This document shows, one piece after another, positions 42,998 to 52,139 of a stretch of 64,000 nt of DNA. A program made the translations under genes and the position numbers. Position 1 is the stretch's first letter. Each line of letters starts with the position of its first letter. The notes beneath the pieces are model-generated. The model was not told the origin of the DNA, ran no database searches, and was given only the letters and a program-made list of their open reading frames with translations. Source of the stretch: an uncultured Blautia sp. (lineage in GTDB: Bacteria > Bacillota > Clostridia > Lachnospirales > Lachnospiraceae); NCBI GenBank assembly GCA_958367245.1, contig CATXEA010000004.1, positions 1 through 64,000 on the forward strand, written 5' to 3'.

Positions 42998-43216
42998 TTA
43001 TTTTGCCATCTCTCTAACATCTGTTCTTCCGACCAGATAATCGATACTGATATCATAATAATTCGCTATTCGTATTAGCATTTCCAGAGGAACGCTTCGT
43101 GTTCCGGTTTCATAATGAGAATAGCAGCGCTGGCTGATATGTAAAATTTCACTTACCTGTTTTTGAGATAAGTTTACTTCATTTCGAAGATCCTCAATAC
43201 GCTCCAGTTTCATCAT
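42998..43216 (-). CDS. XRE-family small DNA-binding protein
   Basis: 72 residues, a single helix-turn-helix domain: LRNEVNLSQKQVSEILHISQRCYSHYETGTRSVPLEMLIRIANYYDISIDYLVGRTD, with the conserved end of the fifth helix. It has no other domain, so it is either a chromosomal regulator or a small phage-type repressor. GAGGTG precedes ATG on the minus strand. Divergent from yifB. A tandem repeat ATCTGTAC in the intergenic region is a candidate target. Confidence 0.9.
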   Translation of the reverse strand: MMKLERIEDLRNEVNLSQKQVSEILHISQRCYSHYETGTRSVPLEMLIRIANYYDISIDYLVGRTDVREMAK

Positions 43217-43249
43217 CTAACACCTCTCTTTTGTGGTTGCGGCAATCTT

Positions 43250-43278
43250 TTTATAAAGTATACATCAAATGAAAACAA
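43250..43278 (-). promoter_or_regulatory. candidate promoter of the XRE gene
   Basis: Minus strand TTGTTT (43278-43273), 17 bp, TATAAA (43255-43250). Abuts the divergent yifB promoter. Confidence 0.5.
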
Positions 43279-43281
43279 CTA

Positions 43282-43310
43282 TTGCGAATTGGAGCAAAAT
43301 GGGCTATACT
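43282..43310 (+). promoter_or_regulatory. candidate promoter of yifB
   Basis: TTGCGA (43282-43287), 17 bp, TATACT (43305-43310); the leader to the start codon would be about 120 nt. Confidence 0.6.
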
Positions 43311-43337
43311 AAAATTGTATTTTTTTACCATTTCAAC

Positions 43338-43355
43338 ATCTGTACAAATCTGTAC
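43338..43355. repeat. tandem ATCTGTAC repeats in the XRE-yifB intergenic region
   Basis: ATCTGTAC at 43338-43345 and 43348-43355, a period of 10 bp, i.e. one helical turn. They start about 21 bp after the predicted yifB transcription start, a place suited to a repressor. Confidence 0.45.
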
Positions 43356-43436
43356 TAATTTTCCATTTATATTATTTTTATCATAGCATTTCAGGAATCA
43401 TTCGGGGCAGGTTTCCATATGCGGAAAGGAGAAAAT

Positions 43437-44960
43437 TTGTTTGCAAGTGTATTGTCGGCATCCATAAGAGGAATGGAGGTGTGTCCGATTAAGGTGGAAG
43501 CGGATGTAAGCAGCGGGCTTCCGTCTTTTATTATGGTAGGGTTTCCGTCCGCGCAGGTCAAGGAGGCGCAGGACAGAGTCCGCACAGCCCTGAAAAATAA
43601 CGGAATCAGCCTTCCGCCAAGGAAGGTAACGGTAAATTTTGCTCCTGCAGATATCAGAAAGGAGGGGGCTGGTTTTGATATGCCTGTGGCAGCGGCTGTG
43701 CTTGCTGCATCCGAGGTAGTAAGTCCTGCTCTTCTGGAAGGAGTTATGATGGCAGGAGAAATCAGCCTTAATGGTCAGATTCATGGGATTTCCGGTGTTT
43801 TGCCAATGGTGATACGGGCAAGGGAGATGGGATGCAGGCTCTGCATTATTCCCCATGAGAATCTTCCGGAGGGAAGACTTGTACGTGATATTCCGGTAGC
43901 GGGAGTAAAGAATATAACAGAAATGATGGATTGTCTGAAACGTCCCCAAGCCTATACAGAACGGGAGGAATCCGGTGAATCGGATGAAAAAGAGGAGGAG
44001 CTGCCGGACTTTGAAGAGGTTGAAGGGCAGCAGACAGCCAGAAGAGCAGCAGAAATAGCAGTGAGCGGATTTCACAATATTCTTTTTATCGGACAGCCGG
44101 GGACAGGCAAAACCATGATTGCAAGGCGTCTTCCTTCCATCATGCCGGAGCTTACTTTCGAGGAATCTCTGGAACTGACCAGAATTTACAGCATAGCAGG
44201 ACTTCTTTCCAGAGAGCATCCTCTTATCAGGAGACGACCGTTTCGAAGTCCTCATCATACAAGCTCTGCCCAGGCAATGACAGGAGGAGGGAGAAATCCA
44301 AGACCGGGGGAGGTGACGCTGGCTCACAGAGGCGTACTGTTTCTGGATGAGATGCCGGAATTTTCCAGAAGAAGCCTTGAGACTTTAAGACAGCCTCTGG
44401 AAGATAAGGTGATACAGCTTTCACGGGTAAATGGTACTTATGTGTTTCCGGCGAATTTTATTCTTGCAGCAGCTATGAATCCCTGTCCCTGCGGCTATTA
44501 TCCGGATATGAACCGCTGTCACTGCACTGCCGGACAGGTGAGTCATTATCTTGGAAAAATAAGCCGCCCTCTTCTGGACAGGATTGATATTTGTACGGAA
44601 GTTCCTCCGGTAAGCTTTTCCCAGCTTCGTTTCTCAGGGAAAAATGAATCTTCGGCAGTAATTCGGCAACGGGTGGAGAAAGTGCGAAAAATTCAGAGTC
44701 TTCGATATAAAAACGAAACGGTCCGTTTCAATGGGGAGCTTCACGGCAAACAGATTGAGAAATACTGTCCAATGACTGCGGATGGGGCTGCTCTACTTGG
44801 CTCTGCTTTCGAAAAAATGCAGTTCAGCGCCCGTTCGTATCACAGAATATTGAAGGTTGCCAGAACAATCGCGGATATGGAAGGAGAGGAAATGATAGGA
44901 ACTGCTCATATCGGAGAGGCGCTTGCCTACCGGGTGTTTGACGGAGAATACCGGAGTTGA
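43437..44960 (+). CDS. yifB: YifB/ComM-family Mg-chelatase-like AAA+ ATPase
   Basis: About 508 residues. N-terminal Lon-protease-like fold (VEADVSSGLPSFIMVGFP, AQVKEAQDRVRTALKNN), then an AAA+ core with Walker A GQPGTGKT, Walker B GVLFLDEMPEF and a C-terminal zinc-like CPCGYYPD...CHC segment. Family members such as ComM are helicases that promote branch migration in natural transformation. The start is TTG 43437, directly after AAAGGAGAAAAT and matching the family N-terminus MF(A/S)xVLS; an ATG at 43419 adds six residues but has a poor site. Next to dprA, another transformation gene. Confidence 0.93.
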   Translation: MFASVLSASIRGMEVCPIKVEADVSSGLPSFIMVGFPSAQVKEAQDRVRTALKNNGISLPPRKVTVNFAPADIRKEGAGFDMPVAAAVLAASEVVSPALLEGVMMAGEISLNGQIHGISGVLPMVIRAREMGCRLCIIPHENLPEGRLVRDIPVAGVKNITEMMDCLKRPQAYTEREESGESDEKEEELPDFEEVEGQQTARRAAEIAVSGFHNILFIGQPGTGKTMIARRLPSIMPELTFEESLELTRIYSIAGLLSREHPLIRRRPFRSPHHTSSAQAMTGGGRNPRPGEVTLAHRGVLFLDEMPEFSRRSLETLRQPLEDKVIQLSRVNGTYVFPANFILAAAMNPCPCGYYPDMNRCHCTAGQVSHYLGKISRPLLDRIDICTEVPPVSFSQLRFSGKNESSAVIRQRVEKVRKIQSLRYKNETVRFNGELHGKQIEKYCPMTADGAALLGSAFEKMQFSARSYHRILKVARTIADMEGEEMIGTAHIGEALAYRVFDGEYRS

Positions 44961-45034
44961 GGAGAAGATAAAAGTCTCAGGCGGGAATTTTTTGCCGGGG
45001 AAGGAATAAAAAGCAGGGAGGGCTGATAATTTAT

Positions 45035-45934
45035 ATGGAAGAAACTCGATGTATTTATAGGAAAGACAGGGAATATCCTGCGAACATGAGGAATTATTCC
45101 TCCATGCCCGGGCAGCTTTATGTGAAAGGAAATATGCCTGTCGCAGGGCAGCCTGTTGTGGCAATTGTGGGAGCAAGGATGTGCAGCCCTTACGGCCGCC
45201 TTCAGGCTTTCCGTTTCGGGAAAATTTTAAGCGGGCATGGGGTACAGGTTATAAGCGGAATGGCGCTTGGCATAGATGCGGAGGGACATAAGGGGGCGCT
45301 GGAGGGAGGTACGCCAACCTTTGCAGTGCTGGGCTGCGGCTGCGATGTGGTTTATCCTGCAAGGAACCGTCCCCTTTATGACAGGATATTGAGAAACGGA
45401 GGCGGGATTATCAGCGAATATGCGCCCGGAACGCCGCCCATGAAGTTCTGTTTTCCTGCGAGAAACAGAATTATAAGCGCTTTGGCAGATGCGGTTCTTG
45501 TGGTGGAGGCAAAAGAAAACAGCGGCTCTCTCATAACGGCAGGCTTTGCTCTGGAAATGGGGAAGGCGGTTTTTGCCCTGCCGGGACCTGTGACGGAAAA
45601 GCTGAGTCTTGGCTGCCATAAGCTGATCTATGACGGAGCAGGAATTGCGTACAGTCCGGAGGTGGTTCTTCAGGAGCTGGGAATCCCCTCCGAAGAAAAA
45701 GGAAAGGAGAAAACAAAAGAGGAGAACAGAGATTCGGGCAAAAAAAATAAGTTAGGACTTGCAAGAGATTTGAATTTGGTGTATAGTTGTCTCGATTTAC
45801 GACCAAAAAGTCTGGACGACATAATCAGGAAAACAGGGCTTGCGCCGGAAACAGTAAGCAGATGCGCAGTTGAGCTTACGCTTCTTGGATGGATCGAAGA
45901 GACAGGTCGGCATTATTACGTAAAGGTAAAGTAA
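45035..45934 (+). CDS. dprA: DNA-processing protein A
   Basis: 299 residues. Loads RecA onto incoming single-stranded DNA during transformation. Rossmann-like core: VAIVGARMCSPYG, VISGMALGIDAEGHKGAL, TFAVLGCGCDVVYPARN, SEYAPGTPP and PARNRIISALAD, SGSLITAGFALEMG; a C-terminal winged-helix-like part (LDDIIRKTGLAPETVSRCAVELTLLGW). The N-terminal extension of some DprAs is short. In the conserved order yifB-dprA-topA. It does not prove competence here, since dprA is near-universal. Confidence 0.95.
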   Translation: MEETRCIYRKDREYPANMRNYSSMPGQLYVKGNMPVAGQPVVAIVGARMCSPYGRLQAFRFGKILSGHGVQVISGMALGIDAEGHKGALEGGTPTFAVLGCGCDVVYPARNRPLYDRILRNGGGIISEYAPGTPPMKFCFPARNRIISALADAVLVVEAKENSGSLITAGFALEMGKAVFALPGPVTEKLSLGCHKLIYDGAGIAYSPEVVLQELGIPSEEKGKEKTKEENRDSGKKNKLGLARDLNLVYSCLDLRPKSLDDIIRKTGLAPETVSRCAVELTLLGWIEETGRHYYVKVK

Positions 45935-45985
45935 CAGAAGTTACTGGCAACAGTAACGGACAGATTGGCAACTAGGAGAGGTAAC

Positions 45986-48046
45986 ATGGCGAAATATCTG
46001 GTGATAGTGGAATCACCTGCAAAGGTAAAAACTATAAAGAAATTTCTGGGTTCTAATTACGACGTGGAAGCTTCCAACGGACATGTTCGTGATTTTCCGA
46101 AAAGTCAGTTCGGAATTGATGTGGAGAACGATTTCGAGCCGAAATATATTACAATCCGCGGAAAGGGAGAACTCCTTGCGAAGCTTCGTAAGGCAGCGAA
46201 AAAGGCAGATAAGATTTATCTGGCAACTGACCCCGACCGTGAGGGAGAAGCAATTTCCTGGCATCTGATGCAGGCTCTCAAAGAAGACCCGAAAAAAATG
46301 CACAGGATTACGTTCAACGAAATTACAAAGAGCGCAGTAAAGGCATCTATTAAACAGGCAAGAGAGCTTGATATGGATTTGGTAGACGCACAGCAGGCAA
46401 GGCGTATGCTTGACCGAATGGTAGGCTATACAATAAGTCCGCTTCTCTGGGCAAAGGTTAAAAGAGGTTTAAGCGCAGGCCGCGTTCAGTCAGTGGCGCT
46501 TCGTATCATCTGTGACCGTGAGGAAGAGATCAATGCCTTTATTCCAGAGGAATACTGGAGTCTTGAAGGTACTTTTCATGTAACCGGAGAGAAGAAGCCT
46601 CTGGAAGCGAAGTTCTATGGTACAGATAAAAAAATGAACATCCATAATAAAGAAGAGATGGATAAACTCCTTTCTTCTTTACAGGATAAGGAATACGAGA
46701 TTACTGAGGTAAAGAAAGGCGAGAGAATCAAAAACGCGCCTCTTCCGTTTACAACCAGTACACTGCAGCAGGAAGCGTCCAAGACACTTAACTTTTCTAC
46801 TCAGAAGACCATGCGTCTTGCACAGCAGCTCTATGAAGGTATTGATATTAAAGGAAACGGTACTGTCGGTGTGATTACTTATCTGCGTACAGATTCCACC
46901 CGAATCTCAGAGGAAGCGGATGCGGCTGCAAGAGAATATATCACAGAGCAGTACGGCGAGGCATATGTGTCAAAAACAGAAAAAACAGCGAAAAAAGGGC
47001 AGAAGATTCAGGACGCCCATGAAGCAATCCGTCCTACAGATATCAGCCGTACACCGGCAGCGCTTAAGGATTCTCTCTCCAGAGACCAGTTCCGTCTGTA
47101 TCAGTTGATCTGGAAGCGTTTCGCTGCAAGCCGTATGTCACCGGCGCGCTATGAGACAACTTCTGTAAAGATTGGCGCTGACGAATATATTTTTACAGTA
47201 TCTGCATCAAAAGTGGTATTCGACGGTTTCCTGTCTGTTTATACAGATGAGGAAGACCATAAGAAAGGCAATGTCCTGAACCAGAGTCTGGAGAAGGGCA
47301 TGAAGTTAAGCCTTAAGGAGTTAAAGCCTGAGCAGCATTTCACACAGCCGCCGGCTCATTATACAGAGGCTTCCCTTGTCAAAACAATGGAGGAGCTTGG
47401 AATTGGACGTCCAAGTACCTATGCGCCGACGATCACCACCATCATCAGCAGACGCTATGTGTCAAAAGAGCAGAAAAATCTTTATGTCACAGAATTGGGA
47501 GAAGTAGTGAACAACATTATGAAACAGGCGTTTCCAAGTATTGTGGATGTGAATTTCACAGCTACTATGGAAGGGCTTCTGGACTGCGTAGATGCGGGAA
47601 CTGTCCAGTGGAAAACGGTTGTACGCAACTTCTATCCGGATTTGAAGCATGATGTGGATGAAGCGGAAAAAGAACTTGAAAAGATTGATATTGAGGATGA
47701 AGTGACAGATGTGATCTGTGATAACTGCGGAAGAAATATGGTTATCAAATACGGTCCTCATGGAAGATTCCTTGCATGTCCGGGATTTCCGGAATGCCGG
47801 AACACCAAGCCATATTATGAAAAAATCGGCGTAGCCTGTCCAATCTGCGGAAAGGACGTTGTTCTTAAAAAGACGAAGAAGGGACGTAAATATTACGGAT
47901 GTGAAGATAATCCGGAGTGTGAATTTATGTCATGGCAGAAGCCGTCGGCAAAGAAATGTCCGAAATGCGGAAGCTATATGGTGGAGAAAGGCAATAAGCT
48001 CATGTGCAGTCAGGAAACCTGCGGCTATGTAGAGGCAAAAGAGTAA
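45986..48046 (+). CDS. topA: DNA topoisomerase I
   Basis: 686 residues, type IA topoisomerase relaxing negative supercoils. Toprim domain KYLVIVESPAKVKTIKKFLG with DPDREGEAISWH; nucleophile Tyr299 in ITYLRTDSTR; then three C-terminal zinc-ribbon repeats (CDNCGRN...C, CPICGKD...C, CPKCGSY...C). ATG 45986 follows AGGAGAGG. Length is typical of Firmicutes. Confidence 0.97.
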   Translation: MAKYLVIVESPAKVKTIKKFLGSNYDVEASNGHVRDFPKSQFGIDVENDFEPKYITIRGKGELLAKLRKAAKKADKIYLATDPDREGEAISWHLMQALKEDPKKMHRITFNEITKSAVKASIKQARELDMDLVDAQQARRMLDRMVGYTISPLLWAKVKRGLSAGRVQSVALRIICDREEEINAFIPEEYWSLEGTFHVTGEKKPLEAKFYGTDKKMNIHNKEEMDKLLSSLQDKEYEITEVKKGERIKNAPLPFTTSTLQQEASKTLNFSTQKTMRLAQQLYEGIDIKGNGTVGVITYLRTDSTRISEEADAAAREYITEQYGEAYVSKTEKTAKKGQKIQDAHEAIRPTDISRTPAALKDSLSRDQFRLYQLIWKRFAASRMSPARYETTSVKIGADEYIFTVSASKVVFDGFLSVYTDEEDHKKGNVLNQSLEKGMKLSLKELKPEQHFTQPPAHYTEASLVKTMEELGIGRPSTYAPTITTIISRRYVSKEQKNLYVTELGEVVNNIMKQAFPSIVDVNFTATMEGLLDCVDAGTVQWKTVVRNFYPDLKHDVDEAEKELEKIDIEDEVTDVICDNCGRNMVIKYGPHGRFLACPGFPECRNTKPYYEKIGVACPICGKDVVLKKTKKGRKYYGCEDNPECEFMSWQKPSAKKCPKCGSYMVEKGNKLMCSQETCGYVEAKE

Positions 48047-48084
48047 CGTATTCAGGCGAAAAAAAGAATATTCAGAAAAATCAT

Positions 48085-48128
48085 GACGCAGAAGAAGGTC
48101 GGCAATCCCTGTATTCTGCGTCTTTTTC
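48085..48128 (+). terminator. terminator after topA
   Basis: GACGCAGAA (48085-48093) pairs with TTCTGCGTC (48114-48122), then TTTTTC. The rest of this 305-bp gap holds the CodY-like box and codY promoter. Confidence 0.8.
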
Positions 48129-48182
48129 TATGTAAAAAAAGGGATAAATATAAATTACGGGATAATAATTTGAAAAGAAGTA

Positions 48183-48197
48183 TATTTTCAGAAAAGC
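48183..48197. promoter_or_regulatory. CodY-like box upstream of codY
   Basis: TATTTTCAGAAAAGC matches the consensus AATTTTCWGAAAATT at 12 of 15 positions, including the whole central TTTTCAGAAAA core. It ends about 30 bp before the codY -35 box, which suggests autoregulation. Confidence 0.55.
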
Positions 48198-48228
48198 TAA
48201 GTAAAAATGAAAAATAGTAAAATTTATC

Positions 48229-48257
48229 TTGTAATTTGTCTCGAAAACGTGTAGTAT
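48229..48257 (+). promoter_or_regulatory. candidate codY promoter
   Basis: TTGTAA (48229-48234), 17 bp, TAGTAT (48252-48257). Confidence 0.55.
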
Positions 48258-48351
48258 ATAAAATATCAATAGAGTACAGCAGTTTTGCCGTGCATAATTT
48301 TGAATATTGAGAATTGTTATGCGCGGATGACCAAAGCGAAAGGAGGACAAT

Positions 48352-49137
48352 ATGAGCGTTCAGTTGCTGGATAAAACAAGAAAAATCAATAAGCTGCTCC
48401 ATAACAGCAGCTCCAGCAAAGTCGTTTTTAACGACATCTGCCAGGTTTTAATGGAAACCTTAAATTCCAACATCCTTGTACTCAGCAAGAAAGGTAAAGT
48501 GCTGGGTGTCAGCTTATGTCCGGGAGTAGAAGAGATCACAGAACTGATTGAAGACAAAGTCGGAGGATATGTGGACGCGCTGTTAAACGAGAGATTTCTT
48601 GGAGTGCTGTCAACGAAAGAAAATGTAAATCTTCAGACTCTGGGCTTCGAGAATGTATCGAGCAGTTATCAGGGAATCATCAATCCGATTGATATTGCAG
48701 GTGAAAGACTTGGAACTGTATTTATGTACCGCTATGAGAAGCCTTACGATATTGAAGACATTATTGTCAGCGAATACGGCACCACAGTGGTAGGTCTCGA
48801 AATGATGAGAGCCGTACACGAAGAGAATGCAGAAGAAGACAGAAAGCAGCAGGTTGTGAAATCCGCTTTCAATACTCTTTCTTTCTCAGAGCTTGAGGCA
48901 ATCATCCATATCTTTGACGAGCTTGACGGAGATGAGGGAATTCTGGTAGCCAGCAAGATTGCAGACAGAGTTGGAATCACACGTTCCGTTATCGTAAATG
49001 CGCTTCGTAAATTCGAGAGTGCAGGAGTTATTGAATCCCGTTCGTCCGGAATGAAAGGAACCTATATCAAGGTTCTTAATGAAGTGATTTTTGATGAGCT
49101 GGAAGAGATTAAGGCACAGAGGAATAAAAAAGCATAA
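48352..49137 (+). CDS. codY: GTP-sensing transcriptional pleiotropic repressor CodY
   Basis: 261 residues. A GAF domain binding branched-chain amino acids at the N-terminus (LLDKTRKINKLLHN, DICQVLMETLNSNILVLSKKGKVLGVS) and a C-terminal winged helix-turn-helix (ASKIADRVGITRSVIVNALRKFESAGVIESRS), the family's most conserved part. It senses BCAA and GTP and represses nutrient-scavenging and biosynthetic genes. AAAGGAGG precedes ATG. Genes in this window that fit its regulon are codY itself, ilvE and possibly the PTS genes. Confidence 0.97.
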   Translation: MSVQLLDKTRKINKLLHNSSSSKVVFNDICQVLMETLNSNILVLSKKGKVLGVSLCPGVEEITELIEDKVGGYVDALLNERFLGVLSTKENVNLQTLGFENVSSSYQGIINPIDIAGERLGTVFMYRYEKPYDIEDIIVSEYGTTVVGLEMMRAVHEENAEEDRKQQVVKSAFNTLSFSELEAIIHIFDELDGDEGILVASKIADRVGITRSVIVNALRKFESAGVIESRSSGMKGTYIKVLNEVIFDELEEIKAQRNKKA

Positions 49138-49153
49138 AAAGAAACTTACGAAA

Positions 49154-49190
49154 AACATTCTGTATTTGAAAGATACAGGATGTTTTTTTT
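49154..49190 (+). terminator. terminator after codY
   Basis: AACATTCTGTAT (49154-49165) pairs with ATACAGGATGTT (49173-49184, one G-T), followed by eight Ts including the stem end. Confidence 0.85.
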
Positions 49191-49313
49191 CGGGGAGCTT
49201 CAGGAGCGTCCAAAACCAACTGAAGAAAATTTCTAAATTAAGAAAAAAAGAGATAAAATGAGAATACATGAGAATATATGAGAATACACTTTATATTATC
49301 ACGCTGAAAAGAG

Positions 49314-49343
49314 TTGCAGAAAAGAGCGCTTTTAAATAATATA
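49314..49343 (+). promoter_or_regulatory. promoter of groESL
   Basis: TTGCAG (49314-49319), 18 bp, TAATAT (49338-49343), just upstream of the CIRCE element. Confidence 0.6.
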
Positions 49344-49354
49344 AGGACAGTGAT

Positions 49355-49381
49355 TAGCACTCGATGCGAATGAGTGCTAGC
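49355..49381. promoter_or_regulatory. CIRCE operator (HrcA site)
   Basis: TTAGCACTC (49355-49363), 9 bp, GAGTGCTAG (49373-49381): the universal HrcA repressor site with one deviation at the last base (consensus GAGTGCTAA). hrcA is not in the window. Confidence 0.97.
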
Positions 49382-49435
49382 AAGGCTGAAAAGCAGAGAT
49401 TTGAGTAAAAACAATTTTAAGGAGGAACATAGATC

Positions 49436-49720
49436 ATGACATTAGTACCTTTAGGCGACAGAGTTGTATTAAAACAGTTAGAAGCAGAAGAAACCACAAA
49501 ATCAGGAATCGTCCTTCCGGGACAGGCTCAGGAGAAACCGCAGCAGGCAGAAGTTATCGCTGTAGGACCTGGCGGAGTTGTTGACGGAAAAGAAGTAAAA
49601 ATGGAAGTTTCCGTAGGAGATAAGGTTATTTACTCCAAATATGCAGGAACAGAAGTGAAACTGGACGGAGCAGAATATATCATCGTAAAACAGAACGATA
49701 TTCTTGCAGTTGTAAAATAA
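49436..49720 (+). CDS. groES: co-chaperonin GroES
   Basis: 94 residues; lid of the GroEL folding chamber. LVPLGDRVVLKQLEAEETTKSGIVLPGQAQEKPQQAEVIAVGPG is the mobile-loop half, and KVIYSKYAGTEVKLDGAEYIIVKQNDILAVVK is the C-terminal half. AAGGAGG upstream. First gene of the CIRCE-controlled operon. Confidence 0.98.
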   Translation: MTLVPLGDRVVLKQLEAEETTKSGIVLPGQAQEKPQQAEVIAVGPGGVVDGKEVKMEVSVGDKVIYSKYAGTEVKLDGAEYIIVKQNDILAVVK

Positions 49721-49766
49721 GAAGACAGAACATTATAAAATATATTAAATTGGAGGAATCGTCATC

Positions 49767-51389
49767 ATGGCAAAAGAAATCAAATTCGGCGCAGAAGCAA
49801 GAGCCGCTCTTGAAGCTGGCGTAAATAAATTAGCAGACACAGTAAGAGTTACAATCGGACCAAAAGGAAGAAACGTAGTTCTTGACAAACCATTCGGCGC
49901 TCCGCTTATCACAAACGACGGTGTTACAATTGCGAAAGAAATCGAGCTGGAAGATGCGTTCGAGAACATGGGCGCACAGCTTATCAAAGAAGTTGCATCC
50001 AAGACAAATGATGTAGCAGGTGATGGTACAACAACAGCAACTGTTCTTGCACAGGCAATGGTCCATGAAGGAATGAAGAACCTGGCAGCAGGCGCTAACC
50101 CGATCATCCTCAGAAAAGGTATGAAAAAAGCAACAGAGGCCGCTGTAGAGGCTGTTAAGAATATGAGCCAGAAAATCAGCGGAAAACAGCAGATTGCCAA
50201 TGTAGCGGCAATTTCCGCAAGTGATGAGACAGTAGGACAGCTTGTTGCAGACGCTATGGAAAAAGTTTCCAACGACGGCGTTATCACAGTAGAAGAATCC
50301 AAGACTATGCATACAGAGCTTGACCTTGTAGAAGGTATGCAGTTTGACCGTGGATATATTTCCGCATATATGTCAACAGATATGGAAAAAATGGAAGCAA
50401 ATCTGGAAGATCCATACATCCTGATCACTGACAAAAAAATCTCCAATATTCAGGAAATCCTTCCTCTGTTAGAGCAGGTTGTTCAGGCTGGCGCAAAACT
50501 TCTCATCATTGCAGAAGATGTTGAAGGCGAAGCTCTTACAACACTTATCGTAAATAAATTAAGAGGTACTTTCCAGGTAGCCGCAGTAAAAGCTCCGGGA
50601 TATGGCGACAGAAGAAAAGAAATGCTTCAGGATATCGCTGTTCTTACAGGCGGTCAGGTAATCTCCGAAGAACTTGGTCTTGATCTCAAAGAAACTACAA
50701 TGGAGCAGTTAGGCCGTGCAAAATCTGTTAAGATTGCAAAAGAGTCCACTGTTATCGTAGAAGGTCACGGAGACAAAGAAAAAATCGCGAACCGTGTAGC
50801 TCAGATTCGCGCTCAGATTGAAGAGACAAAATCTGATTTCGACAGAGAGAAATTACAGGAAAGACTTGCCAAATTGGCAGGCGGCGTAGCTGTTATCCGT
50901 GTGGGCGCTGCTACTGAAACAGAAATGAAAGAAGCAAAACTCCGCCTTGAGGACGCTCTTGCAGCTACAAGAGCAGCCGTAGAAGAAGGTATCGTTGCAG
51001 GCGGCGGTTCTGCATACATTCACGCTTCCAAAGAAGTAGCCAAACTTGCAGCTACTCTGGAAGGCGACGAGAAGACAGGTGCAAACGTAATCCTGAAAGC
51101 TCTGGAGGCTCCTCTGTTCTTCATCGCTGCAAACGCAGGTCTTGAAGGAGCAGTTATCATCAACAAGGTAAGAGAGTCTGAAGTGGGAATCGGCTTCGAT
51201 GCTCTGAAAGAAAGATATGTAGATATGGTTGCAGAAGGCATCCTTGACCCTGCAAAGGTTACAAGAAGCGCTCTCCAGAACGCAACAAGCGTTGCATCTA
51301 CTCTTCTTACAACAGAATCCGTTGTGGGAATCATTAAAGAAGATACACCTGCAATGCCTGCAGGAAATCCTGGAATGGGAATGATGTAA
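49767..51389 (+). CDS. groEL: chaperonin GroEL
   Basis: 540 residues, Hsp60 double-ring chaperonin. It shows the ATP-binding DGTTTATVLAQAM region with catalytic Asp of VAGDGTTT, apical-domain PYILITDKKISN, and the C-terminal GMPAGNPGMGMM tail of Gly/Met repeats. Length is standard. Follows groES by 46 bp with a GGAGG site. Confidence 0.99.
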   Translation: MAKEIKFGAEARAALEAGVNKLADTVRVTIGPKGRNVVLDKPFGAPLITNDGVTIAKEIELEDAFENMGAQLIKEVASKTNDVAGDGTTTATVLAQAMVHEGMKNLAAGANPIILRKGMKKATEAAVEAVKNMSQKISGKQQIANVAAISASDETVGQLVADAMEKVSNDGVITVEESKTMHTELDLVEGMQFDRGYISAYMSTDMEKMEANLEDPYILITDKKISNIQEILPLLEQVVQAGAKLLIIAEDVEGEALTTLIVNKLRGTFQVAAVKAPGYGDRRKEMLQDIAVLTGGQVISEELGLDLKETTMEQLGRAKSVKIAKESTVIVEGHGDKEKIANRVAQIRAQIEETKSDFDREKLQERLAKLAGGVAVIRVGAATETEMKEAKLRLEDALAATRAAVEEGIVAGGGSAYIHASKEVAKLAATLEGDEKTGANVILKALEAPLFFIAANAGLEGAVIINKVRESEVGIGFDALKERYVDMVAEGILDPAKVTRSALQNATSVASTLLTTESVVGIIKEDTPAMPAGNPGMGMM

Positions 51390-51455
51390 TCTGCGCTCGC
51401 CCGATTTAAAGGGAGAGAGGGATAATCCGTTCTGACCACAAAATTTTCATAATTT

Positions 51456-51490
51456 AACGGAACCGTCGTCATAGACGATGGTTCCGTTTT
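51456..51490 (+). terminator. terminator after groEL
   Basis: AACGGAACCGTCGTC (51456-51470), ATA loop, GACGATGGTTCCGTT (51474-51488, one G-T), then T-rich. Confidence 0.85.
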
Positions 51491-51535
51491 ATGTTATACT
51501 TAAAGATAAAATATGATACATAAGGAGAGGACGAA

Positions 51536-52042
51536 ATGAGCGATTTATACTCAGAATTACTTGTCAAAAAACAGCCGACTGCCAAAGATGCCATAACGAA
51601 ATACGGACTGATCGGCGCTACTGCGGTTTTTGCATTTGGAGGTCTTTTTATCCATCCGCTGCTGCTGATCGGGGCGATTGGTCTTGGTATTGCCTGTTAT
51701 TTCATTGTTCCGAAAACAAGTCTGGAATTTGATTACCTGTTTGTAAACGGAGAACTGGATATCACAAGAGTAATGTCACAGAGCAAGCGCGACAAGAAGT
51801 CCACAAATATCAGCCTTTCTGAAGCTGATCTGGTAGCGCCTGTGGATTCTCACAGAATGGACTATTATAACGGCAATCAGAAAATGAAAGTGTATGACTT
51901 TTCATCCGGAAACAAGGATCACAAGCGTTTTGCCATTATTACCAGACTTAACGGCGAAAACTGCAAGGTTATTATTGAACCTGACGAAGCCCTTGCGCAT
52001 GCTATGAAAAATTCAGCTCCGAGCAAAGTTTTTTTGGATTGA
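51536..52042 (+). CDS. DUF6106-like membrane protein
   Basis: 168 residues. An N-terminal MSDLYSELLVKKQPTAKDAITKYG segment and two transmembrane helices (LIGATAVFAFGGLFI and PLLLIGAIGLGIACYFIVP) are followed by a soluble domain (SLEFDYLFVNGELDITRVMSQSKR, SHRMDYYNGN...), similar to the DUF6106 proteins of Lachnospiraceae, as far as I can recall the family. Function unknown. AAGGAGAGG upstream. Confidence 0.75.
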   Translation: MSDLYSELLVKKQPTAKDAITKYGLIGATAVFAFGGLFIHPLLLIGAIGLGIACYFIVPKTSLEFDYLFVNGELDITRVMSQSKRDKKSTNISLSEADLVAPVDSHRMDYYNGNQKMKVYDFSSGNKDHKRFAIITRLNGENCKVIIEPDEALAHAMKNSAPSKVFLD

Positions 52043-52139
52043 CACGATTTCTGATTTTTGTTACACTAAGTCTCACATCGAAATGTTATACAAAAATGTA
52101 ATTTTTAAATTAAATTCATAAGACAAGGGAGGAAATGCA

